NCBI GenBank assembly: GCA_012799115.1
Contig: JAAZLY010000290.1
Coordinates: 1-5,793, forward strand
From: Bacillota bacterium
Lineage (GTDB): Bacteria; Bacillota; Limnochordia; Darwinibacteriales; Darwinibacteriaceae
DNA: 5,793 nt
Direction of reading: 5' to 3'
Positions 1 to 5,793 of this stretch are shown in pieces. Position numbers and translations under genes: made by a program. Numbering within the stretch: position 1 is the stretch's first letter; every line of letters begins with the position of its first letter. Below the pieces are notes generated by a model. The model was not told where the DNA came from, ran no database searches, and saw only the letters and a program-made list of their open reading frames with translations.

Positions 1-111
1 ATTAAGATCATCCGTTCTTCCTTAGGAGACAGTGTAGGCCCCCTTGGTGCTGCCACGTTAGTCATTGAGCAGTTTTTCTCCCTCCCCGGCGTTAACACTA
101 GGCAAATTTAA
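1..111 (+). CDS. C-terminal end of a ROK-family protein (regulator or sugar kinase), partial
   Basis: Reading frame 1 is open from the window edge to a TAA at 109-111 and gives 36 residues. The stretch SSLGDSVGPLGAATLVIEQF (residues 6-25) matches the typical C-terminus of ROK proteins such as XylR, NagC and Mlc. In these, a 'S.LG..a...GAA.l..e..f' pattern forms the final helix of the kinase-like sugar-binding fold. The DNA-binding or catalytic part lies outside the window, so transcriptional repressor and glucokinase-type kinase cannot be told apart. Its position just upstream of, and in the same direction as, a sugar uptake operon favours a sugar-responsive regulator of that operon; this is inference. 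The family call rests on one short motif, so confidence is moderate. Confidence 0.7.
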   Translation: MKIIRSSLGDSVGPLGAATLVIEQFFSLPGVNTRQI

Positions 112-142
112 TGAGATTATTAGTAAATTTTGAAGGAATTCC

Positions 143-156
143 TCAACAAACGTTGA
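143..156. promoter_or_regulatory. Inverted repeat, candidate operator
   Basis: TCAAC at 143-147 and GTTGA at 152-156 form a perfect 5-bp inverted repeat around AAAC. It abuts the palindrome AGGAATTCCT at 134-143, with which it shares one base. The site lies in the AT-rich stretch just upstream of the weak promoter candidate. AT-rich inverted repeats containing CAAAC-like stretches are known as operators of some ROK repressors, but no exact match to a published consensus is claimed. A weak RNA hairpin followed by ATAATTTTAT, acting as a poor terminator of the upstream gene, is an alternative. Confidence 0.3.
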
Positions 157-162
157 ATAATT

Positions 163-191
163 TTATCGTTAGTTTTCTTAAGACCTAAGAT
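163..191 (+). promoter_or_regulatory. Weak sigma-70-type promoter candidate
   Basis: TTATCG (163-168, 3 of 6 matches to TTGACA) and TAAGAT (186-191, 4 of 6 matches to TATAAT) are separated by 17 nt and preceded by AT-rich DNA. This is the best-spaced pair I found in the leader, but the match is poor. If used, it would leave a 5' leader of roughly 100 nt before the binding-protein gene. Confidence 0.22.
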
Positions 192-282
192 AAGTTCGAC
201 AAAATCCGACAGAGGATCGGAGGTGACTTCGCCCAAAGCTGCATAACTGTCTTATTGTGATGTGCTGTCCTGACTTAGACTC

Positions 283-290
283 AAAGGAGG
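283..290 (+). promoter_or_regulatory. Ribosome binding site that decides the start of the binding-protein gene
   Basis: AAAGGAGG lies directly against an in-frame ATG at 291 (zero spacing) and 9 nt before the ATG at 300. Only the second spacing is workable. It also gives a normal signal peptide beginning MRK, so translation is placed at 300. Confidence 0.85.
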
Positions 291-299
291 ATGCAAGTA

Positions 300-1562
300 A
301 TGAGGAAGACCGCAGTTGGAATGTTACTTACTCTGTCCCTAGTGTGTCTACTGAGTGTTTCTGCCCTAGCAGCACCTGTAGTGCTTGAGTACTGGACAAT
401 CTTTACCGGTCCCGATGGTGCAACAATGCAGGAACTTGTTGATCAGTTCAACGAGGAAAGGGCTGGTGAAATTGAAGTCCGCATGAGCATTATGCCTGGC
501 GGCAACTTTTACGAAAGTATTCTCACCGCCGTCATTAGCGGTCGGGCCCCTGATGTAGCCATCATGCATATGGACCGCGTGCCGGAATTTGCCTCCCAGG
601 GCATCCTGCTCGAACTCGATGCCTATGTTGAAGATCTGGGACTCGTTGGCGAAGATTACATTGAGCCCGTCTGGAACGGCGGCATTATCGACGGAAAACG
701 CTATGCCATCCCTCTTGATGCCCATCCGCTTGTTATGTACTGGAACAAAGACATCTTTGCAGCAGCCGGTCTTGATCCAGAGGCACCGCCTATGGATCGC
801 GAATCCTTTATCGAAGTGACCAAGCTCCTCACCCAAGACACTGATGGTGACGGAGAGATTGATCAATGGGGCACCCAGTTGTCTGTGGGCTGGCCTAACT
901 TCCAATACTGGTACTCCATCCTCTTCCAAAACGATGGAGAACTGTTTAACGAAGACAACACCGAAGCCATCTTCAACAGCGAAGCAGGCGTCGATGCCTT
1001 GCAGTATCTCACAGATTTGATCTATGTTCACGGTGTATCGCCGGCCAATGTTCAAGTTGACGCAGATGTTGAGGCTTTCAAACGGGGTGAAGTAGCCATC
1101 GAGTTTAACGGAATCTGGATGCTCGCAGGCTACCAAGATCATCCTGGCCTCAACTTTGGTGCCGGCATGATCCCCCAATGGGGAACCGAGCGCCAGGCTG
1201 TCTGGGCCGGATCACACCAATTTATCATCCCGCGTCAGCGCAACGTTGACTCTGCTAAAGTTAACGCCTCCCTGGAATTCATTGCCTGGATCGGCAATCA
1301 CAGCCTTGAATGGGGAAGGGGCGGTCAACTTCCTGCCAAACTGTCTGTGCTCAACAGCGAAGAGTTTCGATCCGATCCTCACCTAGGCTCCATTGCTGAG
1401 GCAGCTCCCTATGTAGCCTTCCCCCATACATTCTTCCTGCAGTATGGTGAAGCTACGGGTCCTGCTTGGGATGCGATCAATAAAGCGTTCCTGGGCCTAA
1501 TGACACCACAGGAGGCCCTTGATGAAGCTGTAGAACTTGCTAACCGGATTCTCAAACAATAA
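300..1562 (+). CDS. Extracellular sugar-binding protein of an ABC importer (SBP family 1)
   Basis: This 420-residue protein is the substrate-capturing component of a CUT1-type carbohydrate ABC importer (UgpB/MalE-like, COG1653 type). Residues 1-24 form a signal peptide: MRK, a hydrophobic core, then ALA before the likely cleavage. Cys16 lies inside the hydrophobic core without a lipobox, so this looks like signal peptidase I cleavage, not lipidation. Family hallmarks include EYW near residue 30, the 'GRAPDVA...G.L..LD' block at about 81-107, an acidic turn DTDGDGEIDQWG (about 180-191) resembling a calcium-binding loop seen in many of these proteins, FNGIWML (about 270-276) and GGQLPAKLSVL near 341. 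It is the first gene of the operon, followed by a stem-loop and two permease genes. The length is normal for the family. Substrate unknown; a plant-derived oligosaccharide is likely from the neighbouring hydrolases. Confidence 0.93.
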   Translation: MRKTAVGMLLTLSLVCLLSVSALAAPVVLEYWTIFTGPDGATMQELVDQFNEERAGEIEVRMSIMPGGNFYESILTAVISGRAPDVAIMHMDRVPEFASQGILLELDAYVEDLGLVGEDYIEPVWNGGIIDGKRYAIPLDAHPLVMYWNKDIFAAAGLDPEAPPMDRESFIEVTKLLTQDTDGDGEIDQWGTQLSVGWPNFQYWYSILFQNDGELFNEDNTEAIFNSEAGVDALQYLTDLIYVHGVSPANVQVDADVEAFKRGEVAIEFNGIWMLAGYQDHPGLNFGAGMIPQWGTERQAVWAGSHQFIIPRQRNVDSAKVNASLEFIAWIGNHSLEWGRGGQLPAKLSVLNSEEFRSDPHLGSIAEAAPYVAFPHTFFLQYGEATGPAWDAINKAFLGLMTPQEALDEAVELANRILKQ

Positions 1563-1580
1563 CCACTTGGAAACTAATTC

Positions 1581-1609
1581 TCTTTGCGGGGATATTCTCC
1601 CCGCAAAGA
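1581..1609 (+). other. Perfect 12-bp stem-loop between binding-protein and permease genes
   Basis: Bases 1581-1592 pair without mismatch to 1598-1609 around the 5-nt loop TATTC. The stem contains CTTTGCGGGG on the left and CCCCGCAAAG on the right. It starts 19 nt after the TAA of the binding-protein gene and ends 4 nt before the GGGAG ribosome binding site of the permease gene. Only three T residues follow, so it is a poor intrinsic terminator. The position matches stem-loops in other sugar ABC operons that protect the 3' end of the binding-protein mRNA or reduce read-through, letting the binding protein outnumber the permeases. That role is inference. Confidence 0.75.
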
Positions 1610-1625
1610 CTTTGGGAGTGACACT

Positions 1626-2546
1626 ATGCGAGCCATAGCACGGCCAAGGCGCAGTCTGTTTGGAGATGAGGGGCGCTTGACGCCTTACCTGTACTTGCTT
1701 CCACATGCCATACTTTTTTTCATGTTTGTTATCTATCCGATCTTCAAAGGCTTTTGGGTTAGTCTGACAGAATGGAACATGTTCTTCAATGAAGGGACCT
1801 TTGTAGGACTGGCCAACTATGCCCGTTTGTTCAACCCCGAGAGCATTCAAAACGCTTACTATTGGCAGGCTCTCAAGGCAACCCTTCTTTTTGTAGTCAT
1901 CAGCGTTCCTCCACTGGTATTGATTTCACTGGGCTTAGCTGTTCTGGTGACCGGAAATCTCCCGTGGCGGTCCTTCTTTCGCACCATTTACTTCATGCCC
2001 ACAGCTCTCACAATTTCCGTAGTAGCGGTGATGTGGCGCTGGATCTTCCAAGGGGATGTGGGTTTTGCGAATTGGATATTGAGGACACTGGGCAGCGATG
2101 CTATTCCTTGGCTTACCACACAGCCCTACGCTTGGATTTCAATTCTCATCGCTACTGTTTGGTGGACGGTGGGCTGGAATATGATCCTTTTGGTAAGCGG
2201 CCTAAACGCCATTCCCCATGAGCAGTACGAAGCAGCAACCATTGACGGAGCAAACAGTTGGAAAAGCTTTCTCTACATCACCTTGCCGAATCTCCGGCCC
2301 ATCTTGCTCTTCATTGTCATAACCACCGTTATTGCTTCTTTCAATCTTTTTGGGCAGCCGCAACTGATGACAGGCGGGGGACCGTCCCGATCGACATTTA
2401 CTGTTATGTTCTACATTTATGGTGAAGCATTCGGCAACTTCCGTATGGGAAGCTCTGCAGCCATGTCCTACGTTACCGCGGTCATTATGCTGGTGGCCAC
2501 CCTTACTCAGGCAAGGCTCTTTTCCGCAAAAGATCAAGATAGCTAG
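1626..2546 (+). CDS. Sugar ABC transporter permease, MalF/UgpA-type
   Basis: This 306-residue inner-membrane protein is one of two transmembrane subunits of the importer. About six hydrophobic segments are visible, near residues 22-46, 84-107, 118-140, 168-191, 225-245 and 276-298. The cytoplasmic EAA loop that contacts the ATPase is clear at about 199-221 (EQYEAATIDGAN, then ITLPNLRP). The segment PTALTISVVAVMWRWIF (125-141) and the GGGP near 250 are also typical of MalF-like CUT1 permeases. A TTG at 1584 would add 14 residues, but it lies inside the stem-loop and has no ribosome binding site. The ATG at 1626 has GGGAG 7 nt upstream and a normal N-terminus. The next gene starts 11 nt after the stop, so the two are co-transcribed. 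Confidence 0.93.
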   Translation: MRAIARPRRSLFGDEGRLTPYLYLLPHAILFFMFVIYPIFKGFWVSLTEWNMFFNEGTFVGLANYARLFNPESIQNAYYWQALKATLLFVVISVPPLVLISLGLAVLVTGNLPWRSFFRTIYFMPTALTISVVAVMWRWIFQGDVGFANWILRTLGSDAIPWLTTQPYAWISILIATVWWTVGWNMILLVSGLNAIPHEQYEAATIDGANSWKSFLYITLPNLRPILLFIVITTVIASFNLFGQPQLMTGGGPSRSTFTVMFYIYGEAFGNFRMGSSAAMSYVTAVIMLVATLTQARLFSAKDQDS

Positions 2547-2557
2547 GAGGGTTGACA

Positions 2558-3388
2558 GTGAAACGGAATCGCTATTTACGTTTCAGTTTCATCTTGGCAC
2601 TTCTGGTCGCGCTCATCTTTCTCTTTCCTTTATATTGGATGGTAGCTACCTCATTTAAGTTAGAGAGCGTGACGACAGCTTGGCCTCCCCAGGTATTTCC
2701 CAACCCCATCACCCTTGACAACTACCGGACAATCATCGGAAATCCAGTAGATACGCCGGTTTTCCAATGGTTTTTCAACAGTGCCTTGGCCGCAACCTCT
2801 TACACTCTAGGATCAATTGCGGTTTCCGCCTTGGCTGCATACGCCTTGGCCCGCTTGCGCTTTCCCGGCAGACAGCTCTACTTTTGGATCTGCATTGCCT
2901 CTTTAGTTGTACCAGGTGTGATCTTTCTCATTCCCAACTATATAACCATCGACACTCTGGGCTGGGTTGATCGTTATCCAGCACTCATTGTGCCTGGCAT
3001 GGCCACCGCAACTGGAATGTTTCTCCTGAGGCAGTTTTTTCTGAGCATCCCCAGTGAACTGGAGGATTCAGCAAGAATCGACGGAGCCGGTCGCTTTAGG
3101 ATTTTCTGGCAGATCGTTCTCCCCTTGTCGAAGCCGGTTGTTCTCACCTATGGGCTGATGAGCTTTCTCAACAACTGGAACGACTATCTATGGGCATTGA
3201 TTGTGACCTACTCCCCCTCCATGCGTACTCTGCCAGTTGGCTTAATGACGCTCCAGGGAAGATACATTCATCAATACGGCACAATGATGGCCGGTGCTGT
3301 TTTGACGGCGCTGCCTGCCTTAATCCTGTTTTTGCTGGTACAGCGCTATTTTGTCAAGGGCATTGTTCTCACTGGAATAAAGGGTTAG
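2558..3388 (+). CDS. Sugar ABC transporter permease, MalG/UgpE-type
   Basis: This 276-residue protein is the second transmembrane subunit of the importer and would pair with the MalF-like protein. About six hydrophobic segments are visible, near residues 9-31, 73-99, 109-130, 141-163, 193-216 and 243-264. The EAA loop is at about 167-189 (ELEDSARIDGAG, then IVLPLSKP), and the C-terminus RYFVKGIVLTGIKG is the usual end of MalG-type subunits. The start is placed at GTG 2558 because AGGAGG (2545-2550) lies 7 nt upstream. The in-frame TTG at 2552 would be only 1 nt from that site. The ribosome binding site overlaps the stop codon of the previous gene, suggesting translational coupling. No ATP-binding subunit gene is present, so a shared MsmK-like ATPase encoded elsewhere is expected. 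Confidence 0.93.
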   Translation: MKRNRYLRFSFILALLVALIFLFPLYWMVATSFKLESVTTAWPPQVFPNPITLDNYRTIIGNPVDTPVFQWFFNSALAATSYTLGSIAVSALAAYALARLRFPGRQLYFWICIASLVVPGVIFLIPNYITIDTLGWVDRYPALIVPGMATATGMFLLRQFFLSIPSELEDSARIDGAGRFRIFWQIVLPLSKPVVLTYGLMSFLNNWNDYLWALIVTYSPSMRTLPVGLMTLQGRYIHQYGTMMAGAVLTALPALILFLLVQRYFVKGIVLTGIKG

Positions 3389-3403
3389 GAAAGGGGCGGC
3401 AGG

Positions 3404-4828
3404 ATGAGAAAACTCATATGTTGGGCACTTCTCTTGGTGCTGTTTGGCACATCAATTGTTCTGTCTGCTGCAGATGCTAAGGCAGAGCTGATTACGGTTG
3501 CGCCTGGAGGACGATATTTCCAAAAGGGCGATGAGGCTTTTTTGATTGTCGGACCGAACGATGCTTTGACCTGGCCGGGACTCTCTCCCCTTCTGGGGGG
3601 AACTAATCCGGCAGCGGCCAAGGACTATTTGGAAAAACTGGCACGTCACGGGGTAAATACCCTGCGGGTTATGATTGAGTATGCTCAGTACCCCCATGGG
3701 CTGCTGGAAAATCCCTTGGGCGAGTATCGAACAGAGGTTGTGGAGTTTTGGGACACCTTTTTTGACTGGCTCGAGGACTATGATCTATATGCCATTGTCA
3801 CGCCTTGGGATCCTTTCTGGATGGAGCGCACTTGGCACCAAAACCCTTACAACACTCTAAATGGCGGAATGATGGATACCATGTACGGTTTTCTCACACA
3901 GCCAGAGGCTTTAGCAAGGCAGAAAGAACGCTTTGCCTTCATGATTGAACGGTGGGGTCATTCTAAACACATTTTGGCCTGGGAGTTAATGAATGAAATT
4001 GAACTATGGTGGGGAGCTTCCAGCTATGAAATGGACAAATGGATTTCTGAAATGGCTGATTTTGTTCGGGAACATCAGCTTAAGACCCATGGGTTTACCC
4101 AATTGATTACAGCTTCTTCCGCGGCAAACATGCCTTCCGGTGCTCTGGGCAAGGTGATTTATAACCATCCTAAGCTGGATTTCGCCACAACCCACCTCTA
4201 TACAGGGCCGGGTATGAATGCACCGCGCAACACCACAGACGTAGTTACAGAAGTGGCCTTGGCGGTAAACTATGCCCTCTGGCAAATTGTAGACAATCGC
4301 CCCTACACAGATACGGAGAGCGGCCCCATTGAGATGTGGATAGGTTCGGCCACTTTTGACGCTGAGTTCTTGCACAATGTGTCGTGGGCCCATTTGGCCA
4401 GTGGCGGAGCAGGAACGGGAATGCGCTGGCCCTACAGGTCGCCCCATGTTCTTACAACGGGTATGCTGGAGAGCCTGGCCCGGATCTCAGCTTTCATCGA
4501 AGCCTTCGATTTTACTGGCTTTGTACCGGAGAATCTAGGGGCGGATCTCATCGTCCCTGACGGTCATGAGGTTGTAGGCATTGGCGACACCCAACGAAAA
4601 CTGATCTGGCTGGTGCGTGATGAATCTCTGCAGGGGGAACCTGCTGCTAGCGTCTTGGAGATGCATTACATCGAGCCAGGGAGCTATAGGCTGTCGTTTT
4701 GGGATCCCTGGTCCGCCGATTGGCTGGAAAAAGACCTTGCTGTCCACTTTGCCAAGCCCAGAGGATCAATTACCACACCGGAGTTTCTCAAGGATATCAC
4801 AATTGTGCTGGAACGCATCGGGGAGTGA
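3404..4828 (+). CDS. Secreted clan GH-A (GH5-like) glycoside hydrolase
   Basis: This 474-residue exported enzyme probably cleaves beta-glycosidic bonds in a plant-type polysaccharide by a retaining mechanism. Residues 1-27 are a signal peptide ending in AKA, with no lipobox. The TIM barrel spans about 30-365. It shows LRVMIEY at about 88-94 (beta-2 Arg), WELMNEIE with Asn197-Glu198 as the likely acid/base, THLY with His264 and Tyr266, and TDTESGP with Glu305 as the likely nucleophile. It ends with the 'SWAHLASGGAGTGMRWP' block common in GH5-like enzymes. Residues from about 385 to the end look like a small beta domain (EPGSYRLSFWDPWSADWLEK). The ATG has AAGGGG 7 nt upstream and follows the permease stop by 15 nt. 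Subfamily and substrate are unknown; mannanase, endoglucanase, xylan-active and other GH-A activities all remain possible. Confidence 0.85.
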   Translation: MRKLICWALLLVLFGTSIVLSAADAKAELITVAPGGRYFQKGDEAFLIVGPNDALTWPGLSPLLGGTNPAAAKDYLEKLARHGVNTLRVMIEYAQYPHGLLENPLGEYRTEVVEFWDTFFDWLEDYDLYAIVTPWDPFWMERTWHQNPYNTLNGGMMDTMYGFLTQPEALARQKERFAFMIERWGHSKHILAWELMNEIELWWGASSYEMDKWISEMADFVREHQLKTHGFTQLITASSAANMPSGALGKVIYNHPKLDFATTHLYTGPGMNAPRNTTDVVTEVALAVNYALWQIVDNRPYTDTESGPIEMWIGSATFDAEFLHNVSWAHLASGGAGTGMRWPYRSPHVLTTGMLESLARISAFIEAFDFTGFVPENLGADLIVPDGHEVVGIGDTQRKLIWLVRDESLQGEPAASVLEMHYIEPGSYRLSFWDPWSADWLEKDLAVHFAKPRGSITTPEFLKDITIVLERIGE

Positions 4829-4834
4829 AGGAGG
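4828..4834 (+). promoter_or_regulatory. Ribosome binding site for the GH43 gene, unusually far from its start
   Basis: AAGGAGG overlaps the last base of the preceding TGA stop. The only plausible start in the GH43 frame is ATG 4848, 13 nt downstream, longer than the usual 5-10. An out-of-frame ATG (4837) and GTG (4840) lie between and could compete. Confidence 0.65.
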
Positions 4835-4847
4835 CGATGGTGCAGTT

Positions 4848-5793
4848 ATGTTTGGGTCTGAGGTTGTTAACCCCGTACTTGATGTGCCCGGAGTGGATCA
4901 GGGGGATCCTGCTATTTTGCGCTTTCAGGGCCTCTACTACCTGTATCATAGCGGAAGAGACTGTGTACGAGTTTACCAGTCAAAAAACTTAGTAGACTGG
5001 ACAGAGGCGGGAGTAGCTCTAGTCGCCTCACCGCAGGCAGATCACTGGGCGCAGATCGACCTTTGGGCACCAGAAGTCATTTACTCCAATGGTATTTTCT
5101 ATCTCTACGTGGCGGGGGCGGAGAAGAAAGAAGGGAAGGCTGACGATGAAAAGAGGAGGATCGGGGTGGCCACATCTACAAGCCCCATAGGCCCCTTTCA
5201 GTTTGCAGATCGCCCGTTGGTTCAGGAGTGGTCTATTGATGCCCATCCCTTTAAAGATGCAGATGGTGCGTATCATATGTTTTACAACATAAGAGACGAA
5301 ACAACCCGGGGGCCAGAAGGAGTCATCGGCTGCGGCAATGTTGTAGATAAAATGGTGAGTCTAACGGAACTTGCGGGACAGCCTGCCTTTGTTTGTAAGC
5401 CTGAGTTCCCCTGGGAAGGCAGTCTGGAGAAGGATTGGTATTGGAACGAAGGCCCTTTTACCATCAAGAGGCTGGGGGTCTATTACCAAATGTATAGCGG
5501 GGGCTGTTTTTATCAGCCAACCTATCATCTTGCCTATGCAACCTCTAAAGCTATTGGAGGACCCTGGGTGAAATGGCCAAACGGAGTAAGTGTGCCGATT
5601 TTGCGATCCAACAAAGAAGTGTGGGGTCCGGGCCATCATGTTGTGACCAAGGGGCCGAACGGCGTACAGGATTATGTGGTTTACCACGGTCGTACGGGGG
5701 ATGGTGCCACTAGGTCTAATTTCATCGATCCCCTTTATTGGCGCGGGGACTCTATGTATATTGATGGACCGACAGCCCACAGACGTTTAGGAC
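4848..5793 (+). CDS. GH43-family glycosidase, cytoplasmic, 3' end cut by window
   Basis: The frame stays open for 315 codons to the window edge. The protein has the five-bladed propeller motifs of GH43 (beta-xylosidase, alpha-arabinofuranosidase and related). Asp20 in QGDPAILRFQGLYYLYHSG is the likely catalytic base, Asp131 in SIDAHPF the pKa-modulating residue, and Glu201 in WNEGPF the general acid. WGPGHH (His263-His264) fits the conserved histidine region near the central metal site. 'RIGVATSTSPIGPFQF' is also typical. No signal peptide is present, so the enzyme should act in the cytoplasm on imported oligosaccharides. Residues 92-104 are strongly charged (EKKEGKADDEKRR), probably a surface loop. 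Codons upstream in this frame contain no other start. It follows the GH-A gene by 19 nt, in the same operon. Substrate not resolvable by eye. Confidence 0.88.
   Translation, partial: MFGSEVVNPVLDVPGVDQGDPAILRFQGLYYLYHSGRDCVRVYQSKNLVDWTEAGVALVASPQADHWAQIDLWAPEVIYSNGIFYLYVAGAEKKEGKADDEKRRIGVATSTSPIGPFQFADRPLVQEWSIDAHPFKDADGAYHMFYNIRDETTRGPEGVIGCGNVVDKMVSLTELAGQPAFVCKPEFPWEGSLEKDWYWNEGPFTIKRLGVYYQMYSGGCFYQPTYHLAYATSKAIGGPWVKWPNGVSVPILRSNKEVWGPGHHVVTKGPNGVQDYVVYHGRTGDGATRSNFIDPLYWRGDSMYIDGPTAHRRLG

Larger units (their letters stand above)
112..299 (+). promoter_or_regulatory. Non-coding leader between the ROK-like gene and the sugar operon
   Basis: This 188-nt gap has no supportable gene. Its first half (about 112-195) is AT-rich and contains a 10-bp perfect palindrome AGGAATTCCT (134-143) and the inverted repeat TCAAC-AAAC-GTTGA (143-156). 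Its second half is more GC-balanced, contains the inverted repeat TCCGA/TCGGA (205-221), and ends in a strong ribosome binding site. The transcription start for the operon most likely lies here, because the gap is far longer than the 11-19 nt gaps inside the operon. No convincing intrinsic terminator for the upstream gene is visible, so read-through from it is possible. Confidence 0.6.

Noticed and set aside
144..158. Catabolite-repression (cre) site
   Set aside because: Aligned to the CcpA consensus around the central CG, several defining positions mismatch (the TG and the final C are absent).
366..1178. Long open frame on the minus strand (270 codons)
   Set aside because: It lies wholly antisense to the well-supported binding-protein gene, has no family motifs and no ribosome binding site, and is explained by codon-bias shadowing.
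1581..1612. Stem-loop as a full intrinsic terminator
   Set aside because: Only three T residues follow the stem, and the downstream genes are clearly functional partners of the upstream one.
1584..1625. TTG 1584 as start of the MalF-like permease
   Set aside because: It falls inside the stem-loop, lacks a ribosome binding site, and adds a tail not expected for the family; ATG 1626 has GGGAG at good spacing.
1497..1850. Minus-strand open frame of 117 codons spanning the stem-loop
   Set aside because: It overlaps the binding-protein end and the permease start antisense, with low-complexity, non-domain protein and no supporting signals.
4699..4992. Plus-strand open frame across the GH-A/GH43 junction
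   Set aside because: It overlaps two supported genes in another frame and encodes no recognisable domain; only its internal ATG 4837 is notable, as a possible competing start.
5361..5780. Minus-strand open frame of 139 codons
   Set aside because: It is antisense to the GH43 gene, whose catalytic motifs are clear; the product shows no recognisable domain.
1..5793. A new defence, mobile or CRISPR-type system
   Set aside because: No repeat arrays, transposase, integrase, toxin-antitoxin pair, nuclease or tRNA-like structure was seen; all coding space is accounted for by a sugar-uptake and glycosidase operon.

Overview
The window reads as a carbohydrate-utilisation locus from a bacterium, with every supported gene on the + strand. 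Strong AGGAGG-type ribosome binding sites, one GTG start (TTG also possible) and tight gene packing suggest Bacillota or a similar lineage. The solute-binding protein has a signal-peptidase-I type leader and no visible lipobox. This would fit a cell with a periplasm, for example one of the diderm Bacillota or a Thermotogota-like organism. The taxonomic reading is inference only.

Layout: (1) bases 1-111 hold the last 36 codons of an upstream gene whose C-terminus resembles ROK-family regulators or sugar kinases. (2) Bases 112-299 are a non-coding leader with small inverted repeats, a weak promoter candidate and a strong ribosome binding site. (3) Bases 300-1562 encode a family-1 extracellular sugar-binding protein. 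(4) A perfect 12-bp stem-loop lies at 1581-1609, between the binding-protein gene and the first permease gene. (5) Bases 1626-2546 and 2558-3388 encode the two membrane subunits of a CUT1-type sugar ABC importer (MalF-like and MalG-like). (6) Bases 3404-4828 encode a secreted clan GH-A (GH5-like) glycoside hydrolase. (7) Bases 4848 to the window end encode a GH43-like glycosidase without a signal peptide, truncated by the window edge.

The gaps between genes from the first permease onward are 11, 15 and 19 nt, and each gene has its own ribosome binding site, so a single operon is likely. The proposed division of labour is as follows. The exported GH-A enzyme cuts a plant-type polysaccharide or oligosaccharide outside the cytoplasm. 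The binding protein and two permeases import the products, powered by an ATPase encoded elsewhere, since none is present here. The cytoplasmic GH43 enzyme trims the imported oligosaccharides. The upstream ROK-type protein is a candidate local regulator. The exact substrate cannot be read from sequence alone; xylan, arabinoxylan, arabinan and mannan-type substrates all remain open.

I found no transposon, CRISPR array, tRNA, rRNA, defence system or obviously new gene system. The points most worth checking are the internal stem-loop, the regulator and operator candidates, the unassigned GH-A subfamily, and the unusual start region of the GH43 gene.
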